DNA of 64,000 nucleotides, taken from Zingiber officinale. Lineage: Eukaryota > Streptophyta > Magnoliopsida > Zingiberales > Zingiberaceae. Shown in pieces: positions 33,206 to 44,920 of this stretch. The stretch's first letter is position 1; the number at the start of each line of letters is the position of its first letter. The notes under the pieces are model-generated. The model made no database searches. It was given only the letters and a program-made list of their open reading frames with translations, and was not told the DNA's origin. A program made the position numbers and the translations under genes. The stretch is taken from NCBI RefSeq assembly GCF_018446385.1, contig NC_055992.1, positions 57,550,799-57,614,798 on the forward strand. The letters are read 5' to 3'.

Positions 33206-34523
33206 ATCTCCCTCTTTTTGATATAAACAAACCAAGTTAAGTTAAAGTAAAACAAAAGCAAATAATAGTAAGGTAACATATTTTGCAATTAAAAATGGTG
33301 CAAGAATCAAAATGTACCCTCTCTTAGACTTAACCTATAATTCTCCCCCTTTGATTACATTAAAAATAGGGGTATGTTATGAACGTAACATGAAGTAAAT
33401 CAATGACTATCATCCAGAAAATCATGACATTTAATTTTCAAAAAGCTAGATTTTTACAATTTATAAACTATTTTTGTAAAAAATAATTTTAAAAAAATTT
33501 ATTCATGAGAAAATTTTGAAAATTTTATAACAGTAAAACAGACATATCCAAAGTAGAAATAAAATTTTTCAAGAAAAATTGAATTTAATTTAAGCAATAA
33601 ATTCTTTTCTAAATAGAGACCTATCTTCTTTAAAAATTATTTAAAAATAGATTCTAAGCTCAAAAAAATTATTAAAATTTTTTTGATAATGTAATAGATC
33701 AAGTATTTTTACAAAAAAAAACTATCAAAATTTAATTTTAAAGAATTTTAATATTAAAAATTTATATTTGGATAAATAATTTATAGAAAATTCACCAACG
33801 GTAAAAAAATTTTGGAAAAATTGTTTTAGATAGAGAAAATGATAAAGTTTCACAAAAGAATAAATTTTATAAAATAGCACTGCGAAATATTTTTAAATTG
33901 AAGAATTTGATTTTTGTTAAAAAAATCATAGGAAAATAATACAATGGTCAAAAAATTTAAAATTTAGATGAGTAATGAAATCCTCTTTCTCGGAAAAGTT
34001 AAATTATAATTTCTAACAGAAATCATGCAAGCAATTTATTTGAAAACATTAGACAATTAGAAAACTTTAATTCAATTTAAAAACAAGGTATACATAATAA
34101 TTTCATCTATGCATGATTTTGGAACCCAATATAGGTTCCTACCTACTAGATTAATCATAAATTTTTCAAAATATATTTTGGTAATAATTTTCTAATTTGA
34201 CCCTTATGATATCTAAGATTCTAATTGAGTACTTGAAAATTTCTAAAATTTAAAGAAATAACATTCGAATATGCATAATTTTTTAAATTTTATATTTGTT
34301 CTTTTAAATTTTCATTTTTATATTTTTAGTTTATCGAAATCTTCCAATCAACAAGATGTTGCTAAGGTTCCTTTTAACTCATTATTTTCTTAAAATAACT
34401 TTTTATTATCATTTTCTAATTGACAGGAAGTTTTAGATAAGATTTTTATAAACTTGTACAACTTGTCAGGAGGCAGAGACTATACCTGACTTACATCATC
34501 AATTACTTGATCTAAAGATCCCC
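33206..34523 (-). other. AT-rich non-coding part of element G
   Basis: This very AT-rich stretch between the G LTR and its gag gene has no open frames or domain similarity. Element H has a matching stretch at about 36565-37890, so it belongs to the family and is not random filler. Confidence 0.6.
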
Positions 34524-35560
34524 CTATAGTGCTGCTTCCTTCTAACGTTGCTCCTCCTTTATTGATGCCCTCAATGCTTATTGCGGATGAGCTTGCTTCA
34601 TCTTTTTCTTCTTCTTCGTGGCTTTCCATTGGCGTGTGCTTCGATCTCCGACTCTGACGACGTTTAGTCCCACACCGCCTTTAGGTTTCTATGCTTTGCC
34701 TGGATTAACTTTTTATTCTTCTCCTTGTTCTTTAATTTTGGGTAGATGTCTTTAACGTTCCCTTCTTCATTACAGTAGTAACATCTTACCTTTCTTTTCC
34801 TTCTTTTACCCTATACTTAATTAAACTTATTAGTTTTAAAAAAACTTTTGAACTTCCTTACCATGAATGTTATTTCGTCACCATCGAGAGAAGTTTTGAA
34901 TTCTAGTTTATCCATTTTTTGCTTTTAAGGCAATATTCTGCTTTGGCTTCTTTTTTAGATTTGCATATCTAGATTCATGAATTTTAAATATCGAAAACAA
35001 TTCCTCTAAATTACTTATCTCTAAGTCCCTAGAGATGAAATATGCATCTATCAGGGTTGAACATTCAGGAGTCCTAGGAAATGTGTTAAATGCATACCTT
35101 AGAGAATCTCTATTAGGTACTTTCCTCCAAAATTCATGAGTCCGGTGAAGAGTTCTTTGATCCGTGAGTGGAAGTGTGCGATAGTTTCGCTTTCTTCTAA
35201 CTGGAGGTTGTTGATCTGACTCCGGAGCAGGTCCCATCTCACGAGTTTTTTCTTCGAGGTCCCTTCATATAGTTCTAGGAATTTCTTCCAGAGCTCCTTG
35301 GCTGACTCGTAGGCTCCGATCCGATTAACTTCTTGAGGCGGTAAAACACTCAGTAGATAAAATTCTACCTTACCGTTTGTCATAAAGTTGACTTGCTCTT
35401 TTTTCGTCCATTGATATTCTTCTTTATCCTTTGGTGTGACAAAATCATACTTCATTATTATTAATAATTCAAATTCAGTTTTGAAGAATACCTCAATATT
35501 GTTTTTCCAAATTGCAAACTCCCCCTTGAACTTAGGCTGGTAGATGCTTGGTCCGGCCAT
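34524..35560 (-). pseudogene. Gag of element G (broken)
   Basis: The ATG at 35560 begins MAGPSIYQPKFKGEFAIWKN, a UBN2-type copia Gag. The first frame runs to about 35100, then a frameshift leads to NRDSLRYAFNTFPRTPE and DAYFISRDLEISNLEELFSI. The zinc knuckle near 34770 reads CYYCNEEGNVKDIY: the histidine is asparagine and the last cysteine is tyrosine, so zinc binding is lost. A charged C-terminal tail follows with several stops. The same order of motifs occurs in element H. The protein family packages element RNA; this copy is not functional. Confidence 0.8.
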
Positions 35561-35606
35561 CGTCTTTGGTGCTTCGGACGACAGTTAGTCCTTCTGAAGC
35601 AGTTAA

Positions 35607-35618
35607 GCTTTGATACCA
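35607..35618 (-). promoter_or_regulatory. Primer-binding site of element G
   Basis: On the minus strand TGGTATCAAAGC follows the LTR end by two bases; it is an initiator tRNA-Met site with one G-to-A change. Confidence 0.85.
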
Positions 35619-35620
35619 CT

Positions 35621-36558
35621 TGTTGGTCCCTTGCGGTCGGTAAGAAGGGAGTGAATTACCCTGCACGAAAAAACAAGAAATACCTTTCTCGATCTTATAA
35701 TTTAATTAAAATAAACACTTGTACAAAAAAAATTAAGAAGCTGATTAACAAAAAGAAAGAGGCACAGAGATTTACTTGGTTTCGAATCAGGGGATTGCTA
35801 ATCCAAAATGTTGAAAGCTCACTATCAAATCTCCTTCTGCGCGGAGAAACCTCTTACAGCAGTTAAAGCACTAGATTACAAAGCTAAATAGAAAGAATAT
35901 CATTTACAAGTGTTGTTCTGAACTATTGAAATCAGGATTGTATTTATAGCTCTATTCGAGCACTTGGAAGGGTTCTGGGCGCCTGGGTGTGGATAAAACT
36001 TTATCCACATCATAATGGATCGCATCGCAAAGGGTTTGGACAAAATCTTTGGTTTGGGTGTCTGGACCAGGTCCGGGCACCTGGAGCCTTGTTAACTTCT
36101 ATCCATGATGTCATCGAGCTAAGGCACCCCCGTGTTGCCCCGGGGGTCCGGGCGTCTGAAATAGCTCCGGGCGTTCGGACCAAAGTAAACTCCATGTTGA
36201 CTTTCAATCCAAGTCTTCCACTTTGATTCTGCTCGCTTGGGTGATTTCAACTATCTGGAATAAGGCTCACTCAAACTCATTTTCCAGCCTTCTCGAGCAA
36301 CCTTCTGCTCAAGCTTCTTATCCCTCGGAAACACCGCTCACTTTCTTTTCGTCCGCCAGTGTACTCTTCCGCAGTGCCTTGTCCCTCGGATGCACCGAGC
36401 CTATTGACTCTCTTCCGTGCCATCTTTCTTGGTAGCTGTGTCTTTCACTCGACTTCCTATGCTCCTAAGTTCCTGCACACTTAAACATAAGGATCAAACC
36501 ATAACAAAACTTAACTTGACTTGATTGATCACATCAAAATTGCTATGAGGTACTTACA
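35621..36558 (-). repeat. 5' LTR of element G
   Basis: The LTR starts (plus view) TGTTGGTCCC next to the primer site and ends TACTTACA beside the CTTAC duplication. A minus-strand TATA (GCTATAAATACA) lies at about 35939-35950. GC-rich dyads of the type CCGGGCGCCTGG cluster at about 35970-36185. Confidence 0.85.
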
Positions 36559-36564
36559 CTTACA

Positions 36565-37890
36565 ATCTCTCCCTTTTTGATGTGAGCAACCCAAGTTAAG
36601 TTAGGGTAAATTAAAATAAATAATAATAAAATAATAAATACATACTTTACAATTAATAACATGTAATGCAAAATCAAAAATGTACCCATCCCCTAAATTT
36701 AATCTCTAATTCTCCCCCTTTGATCACATTAAAAATTAGAGAAATATTTAAAATTTTGAAATAAATCTAAAATGATCTCTAAGAGAAAAAATGACCAACA
36801 TTCAGAAAAATAATGAAGTTTAAAATTTTAAAATTTAAACTTTTATGATTTATAAATTAGTTTTAGTAAAATAATTTGAAAATAATTTTTAATTGATAAA
36901 AAATTCTAAAATTTTTTATACTAGTTAAATTGACAAATTCAAAGTAGTGATAAAATTTTCACCAAAAAATAAAAATAACTTAAGTAGTAATAAATTATTT
37001 TCTACATCAAGATTGAGTTTCTTTTTAAATATACTTAAAAATAGTTCTTAAATTCGAAAAATCTTGAAATTTTTTTGAAAATGTGATAGAGAAAGTATTT
37101 TTATAGAAATAAATAATTTTTTTAAAAATTGAACGTTCAAGAATTTTTAATATTTAAAAATAGTATTTTTATAAAAAATCATAAAAACTTAAATAATAGT
37201 AAAAAAATTTTAAAAAAAATTTATTAGATAGAAAAAAAAGTTATTTTATTACACAAAAGATAAAATTTTAAAAAATAATTCTAAAAAATAATTTTAAATT
37301 GAGAATTTTAATTTTTATTTGAATAATATAATGGCCAAAAAATTTTAAATTTTTTTTACAGATATGAAATGAACTCATCTTTCTCAAAAAAATTAATACC
37401 TAATTAATTTCAAATAGAAATTATACGAAATAATTTATTTGAAAATGTTAGAAAATTTTAAGGAAAAAATATTAAATCAATTTAAAAATAAAACTTTGCA
37501 TAAAGATTAATCTAAGTATGATTTTTGAACCCAATATAGGTACCTTCTTACTGTATTAACTAGATACATTTTAGGAATAAATTTTTGTGTTAATTTTTTT
37601 ATTTGGCCCTTATGATATCTAAAATATCTGTTCAATCCTTGATAATTTTTAAAATTTGTAGTAAAATTGAACATGCAAAATTTTTCAAATTTTCTATTTG
37701 TTCTTTCAATTTTTTATTTTTTATTTTTATTTTGTTGAAATCTTCTAGTCGATAAGATTTTGCTAACGTTCCTTTTAGCTTTTGGTTTTCTTTTAATAAT
37801 TTTTTATTCTTATTTTCTAATTGATAGAAATTTTTTGATAATATTTTAATAAATTTATATAACTGGTCAGGAGGTAGAGACCGTACCTGA
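36565..37890 (-). other. AT-rich non-coding part of element H
   Basis: It begins with the purine tract in reverse (ATCTCTCCC) and then runs very AT-rich with poly-A and poly-T stretches. It is recognisably related to the matching part of element G (33206-34523). No coding sequence is seen. Confidence 0.6.
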
Positions 37891-37891
37891 C

Positions 37892-38516
37892 TTACCTCAT
37901 CGATCTCGTTATCTGATGCTCCCCCTTAGTGTTGCTTCCCTCTGACGTTGCACCCCCTTCATTAATGCTCTCGATGCTCATTTTGGATGAGCTTGCTTCC
38001 TCATCTTCTTGGTGACTTGTCATCCGCGCAAGTTTGGCGAGGGTTTCAATTTTTGACTCTAACAACGTTTCATCCCACATCGCCTTTAGATTTTTGTACA
38101 TTTTTTGGGTCGGTCTTTTATCCTTGTCTTTGTTCTTTAGTTTTGGGTAATTGTCTTTGACATGTCCTTCATTATAGTGATAGCATCTCACTTTTCTATT
38201 TCTTCTTTTGGCCTACACTTGATTGAATTTATTAGTTCTAAAAAATGTTTTAAACTTTCTTACCATAAACGTGGTTTCGTCATCATTTAGAGATGTTTCG
38301 AAATCTGGTTCATCCATTTTTTCCTTTAAGACAATGTTATACTTCAGCTCCTTCTTTAGATCTGCACATTTAGACTCATGAATTTCAGAGATAGAAAATA
38401 ATTATTTTAAATTACTTATCTCTATTTCTCTAGAGATGTAATATGCATCTACTAGAGTTGACTATTTAGGTGTTCTAGAAAAAGTGTTAAGCACATACCT
38501 TAGTGAATCTCGATTG
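37892..38516 (-). pseudogene. Gag of element H, C-terminal part (broken)
   Basis: Below the element I insertion the frame gives NRDSLRYVLNTFSRTP, DAYYISREIEISNLK, and a zinc knuckle CYHYNEGHVKDNYP in which two cysteines are tyrosines. A charged, serine-rich tail (DEEASSSKMSIESINEGG) ends at about 37892. The N-terminal part lies at 43416-43873. Stops are present, so it is a pseudogene even without the insertion. Confidence 0.78.
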
Positions 38517-38521
38517 GTTAC

Positions 38522-38632
38522 TATTGAAAGAAAAACCTAAAATCTCGTGTCTTGGGAACCACGAGTTAGACCTTTATATAGGAAGGAAGATATACACCAA
38601 AAGACAAAAATACCCCTATAATTATTCTAACA
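38522..38632 (-). repeat. 3' LTR of element I
   Basis: The 111-bp LTR has a minus-strand TATA (TATATAAAGG) at about 38571-38580. Plus view: starts TATTGAAAG and ends ATTATTCTAACA, followed by the purine tract in reverse (CTCCCCCTC). Confidence 0.9.
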
Positions 38633-38639
38633 CTCCCCC

Positions 38640-41600
38640 TCAAGCTTGTGAATATAGATCATATACACCAAGATTGTTACATATGTAGTCAATTCGGGGA
38701 CCTCTAAGTAACTTAGTGAATATATCTGCTAGCTGATCATGTGAGTTGACAAAACTAGTAGATATTTCTCCAAATATGACTTTTTCTCTGACAAAGCGAC
38801 AACCAACTTCAATATGCTTTGCCCTCTCATGGAAGACTGGATTTAAGGCAATATGCATAACGGCCTGGTTGTCACATATGAGTGACATTTGTGTAACCTC
38901 TCCAAACCTTAGTTCCTGAATCAACTATTTTAACCATATAAGTTCTTGAATGGCAATAGTCATAGCTTGATATTCTGCTTCTGCACTAGATCTTGCCACA
39001 ACATTCTATTTTTTGCTTTTCCAAGAAACAAGGTTACCTCCGACAAATATAAAAAATCCAGAAGTAGATCTTCTATTAGAGGGAGATCCTATCCAATTTG
39101 CATCAGAATATCCCACGACTTGAGTATGTCCTTTGTCTTCATATAGAAGACCCTTTCCTGGTGCACCCCTGATATATCGAATAATGCGAGTCATGACATC
39201 CCAATGTTCTTTGCACGGAGAGCTAAGAAACTGACTTACTACACTTACTGCAAATGAGATATCCGGATGAGTGACAGTAAGGTAACTTAGTTTCCCTACC
39301 AATCGCCTGTACTATTCAAGATCTGAAAGAGGCTCCCCCTGATTTGGCAGGAGCTTGACATTAGGATCCATGGGATTGTCGACTGTCTTTGAGTTTAACA
39401 TTCTTGTTTCTTCCAGAATATCCATTGCATACTTCCTTTGGGATATAATGATCCCATCTTTAGACTGTGCCACTTCTATCCCTAGGAAATATTTGAGTTT
39501 GTCAAGATCCTTTATCTAGAAATATTTGAAAAGATGTTGTTTTACTTGTGAAATCCCAAGATGATCATTACCTGTGATGACAATATCATCAACATAAACC
39601 ACTACATAGATGCAACCAGTAGATGAGTGGCGATAAAAGGCAGAATGATCAGCCTCGCTTTGAGTCATGCCAAACTGTTGAATTACGATACTAAATCTAC
39701 TGAACCATGCTTTGGGTGACAGCTTGAGACCATATAAAGATTTCCGCAAGTGACATACAAGACCAGATGACTCCCCTTGAGCAACAAAACACGGAGGTTG
39801 ATCCATGTAGACTTCCTCAAATAGGTCACCATGTAAGAATGCATTTTTGATGTCCAATTGATGAAGGGGCCAATGGCGAATTGTAGCAATAGACAAGAAA
39901 AGACGCACAGAAGACATCTTGCCAACAGGAGAAAAGGTGTCTCCATAATCCAATACAAATACATGAGTATAGCCCTTAGCGACAAGACGAGCCTTAAGTC
40001 AATCAACCGTGCCATTTACACCAACTTTCACCGTAAACACCCATCGACAACTAACCACTGACTTCCCAGGAGGTAGAGGAATGATGTCCCAAGTCCCACT
40101 GCTTTGTAAGGCACTCATTTTATCAAGCATAGCCTATTTCCATCCTGGATGGGCAAAGGCATCACCTGCAGTCTTAGGAAGAGAAACAGACGACAAGGAA
40201 GACAGACAATAATAATAGGATGGAGAAAGACGATGATAGCTCAAAGAAACATAGTGAGGAGAAGTATTATAAGTGGAACACATACCCTTCCGAAGTGCAA
40301 TAGGAACATCAGAGTCAGGAAATGGGATCAGAGGAAACGATGAAGGACTTGGCTCCAAAGATGTGCCCACAGCAATGTCAGTGTTGGTCAGCGGCAAAGC
40401 AGAACGAGGGCGACGCTGATAAACCTACAAAGGAGGAGACGAGACTGGAGATGAAAGAGGCGCCTCCGGAGAACAAAAGATAGTTACCAGTGCAGGTGGA
40501 GAGTGAGAAACCTTGACCTGTGAAGCGGAGGGACCAAAAAAAGAAACTGACTAAAAAAATGTGACATCAGCAGAAATGAAGTACCGATGAAGAGTAGGGG
40601 AATAACACTTGTACCCTTTCTAAGACCGTGGGTACCCAAGGAAGACACACTTATGAGATTGGGGAGAAAGTTTGTCAATGCCGGGATCAAGAGCATGAGC
40701 AAAGCATATAAAACAAAAGACCCAAGGTGGTAGAGGATGAAGAGATTGATGCGGATAAAGTACCTAATGAGGTATTTTACCCTAGAGAGTGGATGAAGGC
40801 ATGCGATTGATGAGATAACATGCAGTATGTACGGCATCGCCCCCAAACTGATGAGGGACATGAGAATGGAGAAGAAGAGTCCGAGTGATCTCAAGGAGAT
40901 GATGATTCTTACATTCTGCAACCCCATTCTGTTGAGGGGTATGAGGGCAAGACGTGCGATGTAACACACCATGAGATGTCAAGAAGGTACGAAATTGAGT
41001 AGATAAATACGCACGTGCATTATCACTTTGCAAAATTCGAAGGGAAGTACCAAATTGAGTTTTTATTTCTAGAAAAAAAGATTCAAAAATAGAAAATAAT
41101 TATGAATGATCCTTCATTAGATATAACCATGTACAACGGGAAAAATCGTCTATAAAAGTAACAAAATACCTTGACCCTATTGTAGAAGAAACACGACTCG
41201 GACCCCAAACATCAGAATGAACCAAAGCAAAAGGAGGCATAGCCCGACTCTCAATACGAGGAGAAAAAGAACTACGAACATGTTTACCTAATTGACAGGA
41301 CTCACAAGATAAAGATTCTAAGTGAGAAAGACTAGGATGTAGCTGTTTTAACTTATTAAGACCTGGATGACCCAACTGAGCATGAATAAGTAGTGGAGAG
41401 GCCGCCGCTGAACCAACAAAAGAGGGTTGTTGAAGCCGATAGAGGCCATGAGATTAACATCCGAAGCCAATCATCCTCCCCGTACTCCGGCCCTGTAAGG
41501 AAACAGATGTATTAGTAAAAGAAATGATACAATCAAGAGATCGAGTAAGTTGACTTATTGATAATAAATTTAAAGGAGCACTAGGAACATAAAGAACATT

Positions 41601-42751
41601 ATGAATGGAAAGAGATGAAGAAGGATGAACAATGCCAATACCCTGAGATTGAGTTTGGGAACCATTGGCCATGGTGACCATTGGCAAATTACTAGAAGTA
41701 GTGAGGGAGGAAAATAGGGATTTATTATCAGTAATATGATCGGTGGCCCCAAAATCAAGAACCCAAGGACCTGAAGAACGAGATATGCTAGCAAAGGAAG
41801 TACCAACGTGTGCAATGGTAGCAGTGGAACCAGAAGCCTGACGATCCTCAAACCATTTTAGAAAGTCAGTATAGGAAGGTGTTGGAGTCGAATCCAGTGT
41901 TAATTGTGAAGTGGAAGCTGAAGAAGCAACAGAACTCTGAACGATATGAGCAGCACGAGGAGGGCGACCATGTAGACTCTAGCACTTATCAATCGTGTGT
42001 CCCGGTCGGTGGCAGTGATCACACCAAGGACGTCCTTTGCCACCCTTGCGAGGTGAAGGTCCTTTGTGTTGAGAGACCAAAGCTGACGAGTTGACAGGAA
42101 CAGAAGAAGGCATCGTCAAGACTTTGGCCGGAACACGAAGAAGAGTCGCCCAGGTGTTGTCCATGGTAGCCTCTATGGGGCTGCCCAGGATCCGGTCACG
42201 GACATGAGAATAATCTATGGGCAGACCATATAAAGTCAGAGACATAAAAAATTTCTTCTGATTTTCAAGCTCTTCAACAGAATTGGCCGCAGGTGGGACA
42301 GTTCATTGAAATCAAAAAGAAGGCTAGAGACTGGACCCAGATAAGTTGACATTGAATCCTTAATCTGATGGGCGCTGAGGATGGTCATGAGATCTTCACA
42401 AACTTGATAGAGTCGTCGAGAGATGTTTGTAAAGAGTTGTTGAGTTTGTGTCCAAACAACTTTGCAGGTTTTGTGAGTACGGAAGACATTCCTAAGAGCT
42501 GGATGGATGGTGGCTCGGATAATACAACACAACTGAGCATCAACCTTCTTCCACAAAGGACGATCAACGACTTGACCATCTTCTTCAATTTGAGTGAGAT
42601 GTGTCTCATAACCCTATCCAACAAGCCAAAGCTCAATGTGAGATGCCCAAGAGATATAATTTTTACCATCCAACTGCTCGGAAGAAAGAGGTGCAGTGAT
42701 ATAGTTGGTAAAGATTGAGGTATCTGGCTTTGGGGTGCCAGATGTAGCCAT
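38640..42751 (-). pseudogene. Element I polyprotein, gag to RNase H (broken)
   Basis: The start MATSGTPKPDTSIFTNYITA leads into a UBN2-type Gag (LDGKNYISWASHIELWL). The zinc knuckle CDHCHRPGHTIDKC is intact at about 41979-42020. The protease motif reads LDFGATDHIT where DSG is expected. Integrase (QLGHPGLNKLKQLHPSLSHL, ALVHSDVWGPSRV, QSDNARAY, QQNGVAECKNHH) keeps D, D and E. RT (GDTFSPVGKMSSVRLFLSIA) keeps VVYVDDIVITG at about 39580-39610. RNase H ends HDQLADIFTKLLRGPR. The tryptophan before RNase H, a stop in elements A-D, is intact here (KEHWDVM). Several stops and frameshifts are present. Confidence 0.85.
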
Positions 42752-43287
42752 GAATAGAACTGTGAGCTGGACTGCTGGAATAGATTTCCTAGCAACCAAC
42801 CATAGAAGAAGAATAAAAAAGGGAGGGGCTGCAGTTGCTGGACTACGAGCGAGGATGGAGATGCGGGCGCCTTCGACAGCGGCCTGGCGGGCTTGGGTGA
42901 GGCCGATCCCACTGGAGCCTCCGGTGATAAAGACGTGGCAGCCTTGATAGGGCAGAGGAAGAAAAGAAATGAGTGGAGAAGCCCTTTGTCGGTGGAGAAC
43001 TCGCGGAAGAGAGACACAGTGAAAACCCTTCTAGATGGGGAAGAGGCAGACGACGCGGAGAGGACTCGCTTCTGACTGGGAGGGTTTGAAGCTGCAGAGG
43101 CTTATAAGAGCATCTGCCAAACAGATTCCACCCGCTCGTCGTCACGATCGAGGAGGAGACCAAGGAAGATCTGCTCGGGCGAGGCCAAGAGCGCGCGCGG
43201 AGATGGCGAGCTTGAGGCGTTCACGACGGGGAGTGGGAGGATGACGACGTAGCAGACGGAGGGGAAAGAAATTAAGGTTTTAATCTT

Positions 43288-43299
43288 TCTCTGATATCA
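43288..43299 (-). promoter_or_regulatory. Primer-binding site of element I (decayed)
   Basis: On the minus strand TGATATCAGAGA lies directly after the 5' LTR; it is the initiator tRNA-Met site with a G-to-A change at position 3 and a mismatch at the end. Confidence 0.75.
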
Positions 43300-43410
43300 T
43301 GTTGAAAGCAAAACCTAAAATCTCGTGTCTTGGGAACCACGAGTTAGGCCTTTATATAGGAAAGAAGATATACACCAAAAGACAAAAATACCCCTATAAT
43401 TATTTTAACA
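43300..43410 (-). repeat. 5' LTR of element I
   Basis: It starts (plus view) TGTTGAAAGC and ends ATTATTTTAACA beside the GTTAC duplication. It matches 38522-38632 at 106 of 111 positions by eye. Confidence 0.9.
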
Positions 43411-43415
43411 GTTAC

Positions 43416-43873
43416 CTTTTCTCTGAGATTTGTGAGTTCAGTGATCAATTCCTTTATCTTGGCGTGCAGTTGAGGGACAATTTCACCTTCCTTCAATAGA
43501 AGATTCGTCAGTTAGTTCTGAAATAGATCTCTTTTTGTGAGCTTGGCTTCAGAGGATCCTTCGTCAAGCTCCAAGAATTTTTCCTAGATATCTTTTGTAG
43601 ATTTATAGACTCTGATTCAGTTTACCTTCTTATGATGGCAACACGCTTAGTAGATGAAATTTTACTTTTTCATTGGCCACGAATTCTACTTGTTCTTTCT
43701 TTGTCCAATTTTCTTCTTTCTTTAACTTGTCATTACTATCAGTAGGTACTGCAAAACCATTTTTTTAAGATTAGAAATATATCAAAATCAATTTTGAAAT
43801 ATACCTCCATTTTCTTCTTCCAGTGTGCGAAGTCTCCCTCAAACTTCGACAGGTGGATGCTTGTTCTGGCCAT
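43416..43873 (-). pseudogene. Gag of element H, N-terminal part (broken)
   Basis: The ATG at 43873 begins MARTSIHLSKFEGDFAHWKK, then VYFKIDFDIFLI and KKEQVEFVANEKVKFHLLSV, parallel to the Gag of G. Stops and a frameshift follow near 43640-43560. The sequence is cut at the GTTAC target site by element I and continues at 38516. Confidence 0.8.
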
Positions 43874-43919
43874 TGTCTTCTGTACTTCGGTCAACGGTTA
43901 GTCTTTTTGAAGTGGTTGG

Positions 43920-43931
43920 GCTCTGATACTA
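43920..43931 (-). promoter_or_regulatory. Primer-binding site of element H (decayed)
   Basis: On the minus strand TAGTATCAGAGC lies two bases after the 5' LTR end; it is TGGTATCAGAGC with one G-to-A change. Confidence 0.8.
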
Positions 43932-43933
43932 AT

Positions 43934-44920
43934 TGAAAGTCCCTTGTGACCAGCAAAAGAGTGGTGAATTACCCTGCATAATAAAACAACGAATACCTTT
44001 CTCAAACTATCAGGCTTTCAAACAATTACACATTTAAAGAAATAATAATAGAATTAAGAGGAGTACGAGACAAACAATTTACTTGGTTGGCAATTAGATG
44101 ATTACTACTCCAAGGAAAATAAGCTCAATATAAAGATATCCTTCTTGAATAAAACGTCGGAGGTGGAGAAGTCTCGTACACTGCAATAAAGCTTGGAAGT
44201 TAAAAATAGAAAGAGATTTAAAGTACAAAGTGTGTTATACTAAATGGAGAAAACCAGGGCTTTATTTATAGTCCACTGGTTGAAACTAACTGTTGTTGAT
44301 GTGGCACGGTCGGGGCACCCCCAGCGTGGCAATGCTCATCTTCTTGCAAATGAATACACAACGATCAAAAGATAAAGTTTTATCCTTCTTCGAGCACCAG
44401 ACTGTTATCGATGCTGATTCATAGCGTCGATGCGTCAAGGCGCCCTTTTTGCACCAAGGTGGTCCGGGAGCCTAGAGCATCTTCGGGCACCCAAACTCCA
44501 GGCGTCCGAACTCCAAGCGCTCGGAATAGCTCCGGGCGCCTGGACAAGAGTCAACTCTGAGTTGATTTTTTGTCCAGCCTTCTGCTCCAAGTTAGTTCTC
44601 TTGGGTGATTTCGACCATCTGGAATTGGACTCACTGAACCCATCTTCTAGTCTTCTCGAGTAATCTTCTGCTCCGACTTCTAGTCTCTCGAAAACTTTGC
44701 GCGCTTCCTTCTCGTCCACCAGTGTACTTTTCTGCAACATCTCGTCCCTTGGATGTATTGAACCTGTTGACTCATTCCCATGTCATCATTCTCGCTAGCT
44801 GCGTTTTTCGCTCGACTTCTTGTGCTCCTAAGTTCATGCATACTTAGACACAAGGATCAAATCACAACGGGACCTAACTTAACTGGTTGATCATATCAAA
44901 ACTAGCACAGCGTACTTACA
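43934..44920 (-). repeat. 5' LTR of element H
   Basis: The 987-bp LTR starts (plus view) TGAAAGTCCC and ends GTACTTACA. A minus-strand TATA (CTATAAATAAAG) lies at about 44262-44273. It has clustered GGGCGCC and GGCGTCCGAA dyads at about 44440-44560, and is related to 31312-32285. Confidence 0.85.

Larger units (their letters stand above)
32286..36558 (-). mobile_element. Gag-only copia-like element 'G', nested in the 3' LTR of H
   Basis: The LTRs 32286-33205 (920 bp) and 35621-36558 (938 bp) flank a primer site (35607-35618), a decayed gag (34524-35560), about 1.3 kb of AT-rich non-coding DNA and the purine tract next to 33205. CTTAC duplications at 32281-32285 and 36559-36563 are exact, showing insertion close to the terminus of the H LTR. 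No pol genes fit in its 4.27 kb, so it must depend on another element, probably of the SIRE type judging by its Gag. Confidence 0.85.
38522..43410 (-). mobile_element. Ty1/copia element 'I' with 111-bp LTRs
   Basis: The 4889-bp element has LTRs 38522-38632 and 43300-43410, which differ at five of 111 positions. Exact GTTAC duplications lie at 38517-38521 and 43411-43415. On the minus strand the order is primer site, gag, protease, integrase, RT, RNase H, purine tract GAGGGGGAG, 3' LTR. The short LTRs and the RT (FLSIATIRHWPLHQLDIKNA) suggest the Ale/Retrofit or Ivana group; I cannot separate these by eye. It inserted into the gag of H. Stops in most domains make it non-autonomous. Confidence 0.9.
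31312..44920 (-). mobile_element. Gag-only copia-like element 'H', split by G and I
   Basis: On the minus strand: 5' LTR 43934-44920, primer site, Gag (split by element I), a non-coding tail of more than 1 kb, purine tract, and 3' LTR 31312-32285 with element G inserted at its very end. Removing G and I leaves about 4.4 kb, close to the 4.27 kb of its relative G. There is no protease, integrase or RT, matching the non-autonomous TR-GAG class. Flanking pentamers CTATC (31307) and CTATT (44921) agree at four of five positions, but the sequences outside do not obviously belong together. Confidence 0.75.

Noticed and set aside
31312..36558. Reading the H and G LTRs as a tandem array like C/D
   Set aside because: Exact CTTAC duplications around G and the resumed H sequence at 36564 show nesting instead.
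42385..43017. A 210-codon minus-strand open frame
   Set aside because: It is a shadow frame over the element I gag and leader. The real gag uses another frame starting at 42751.
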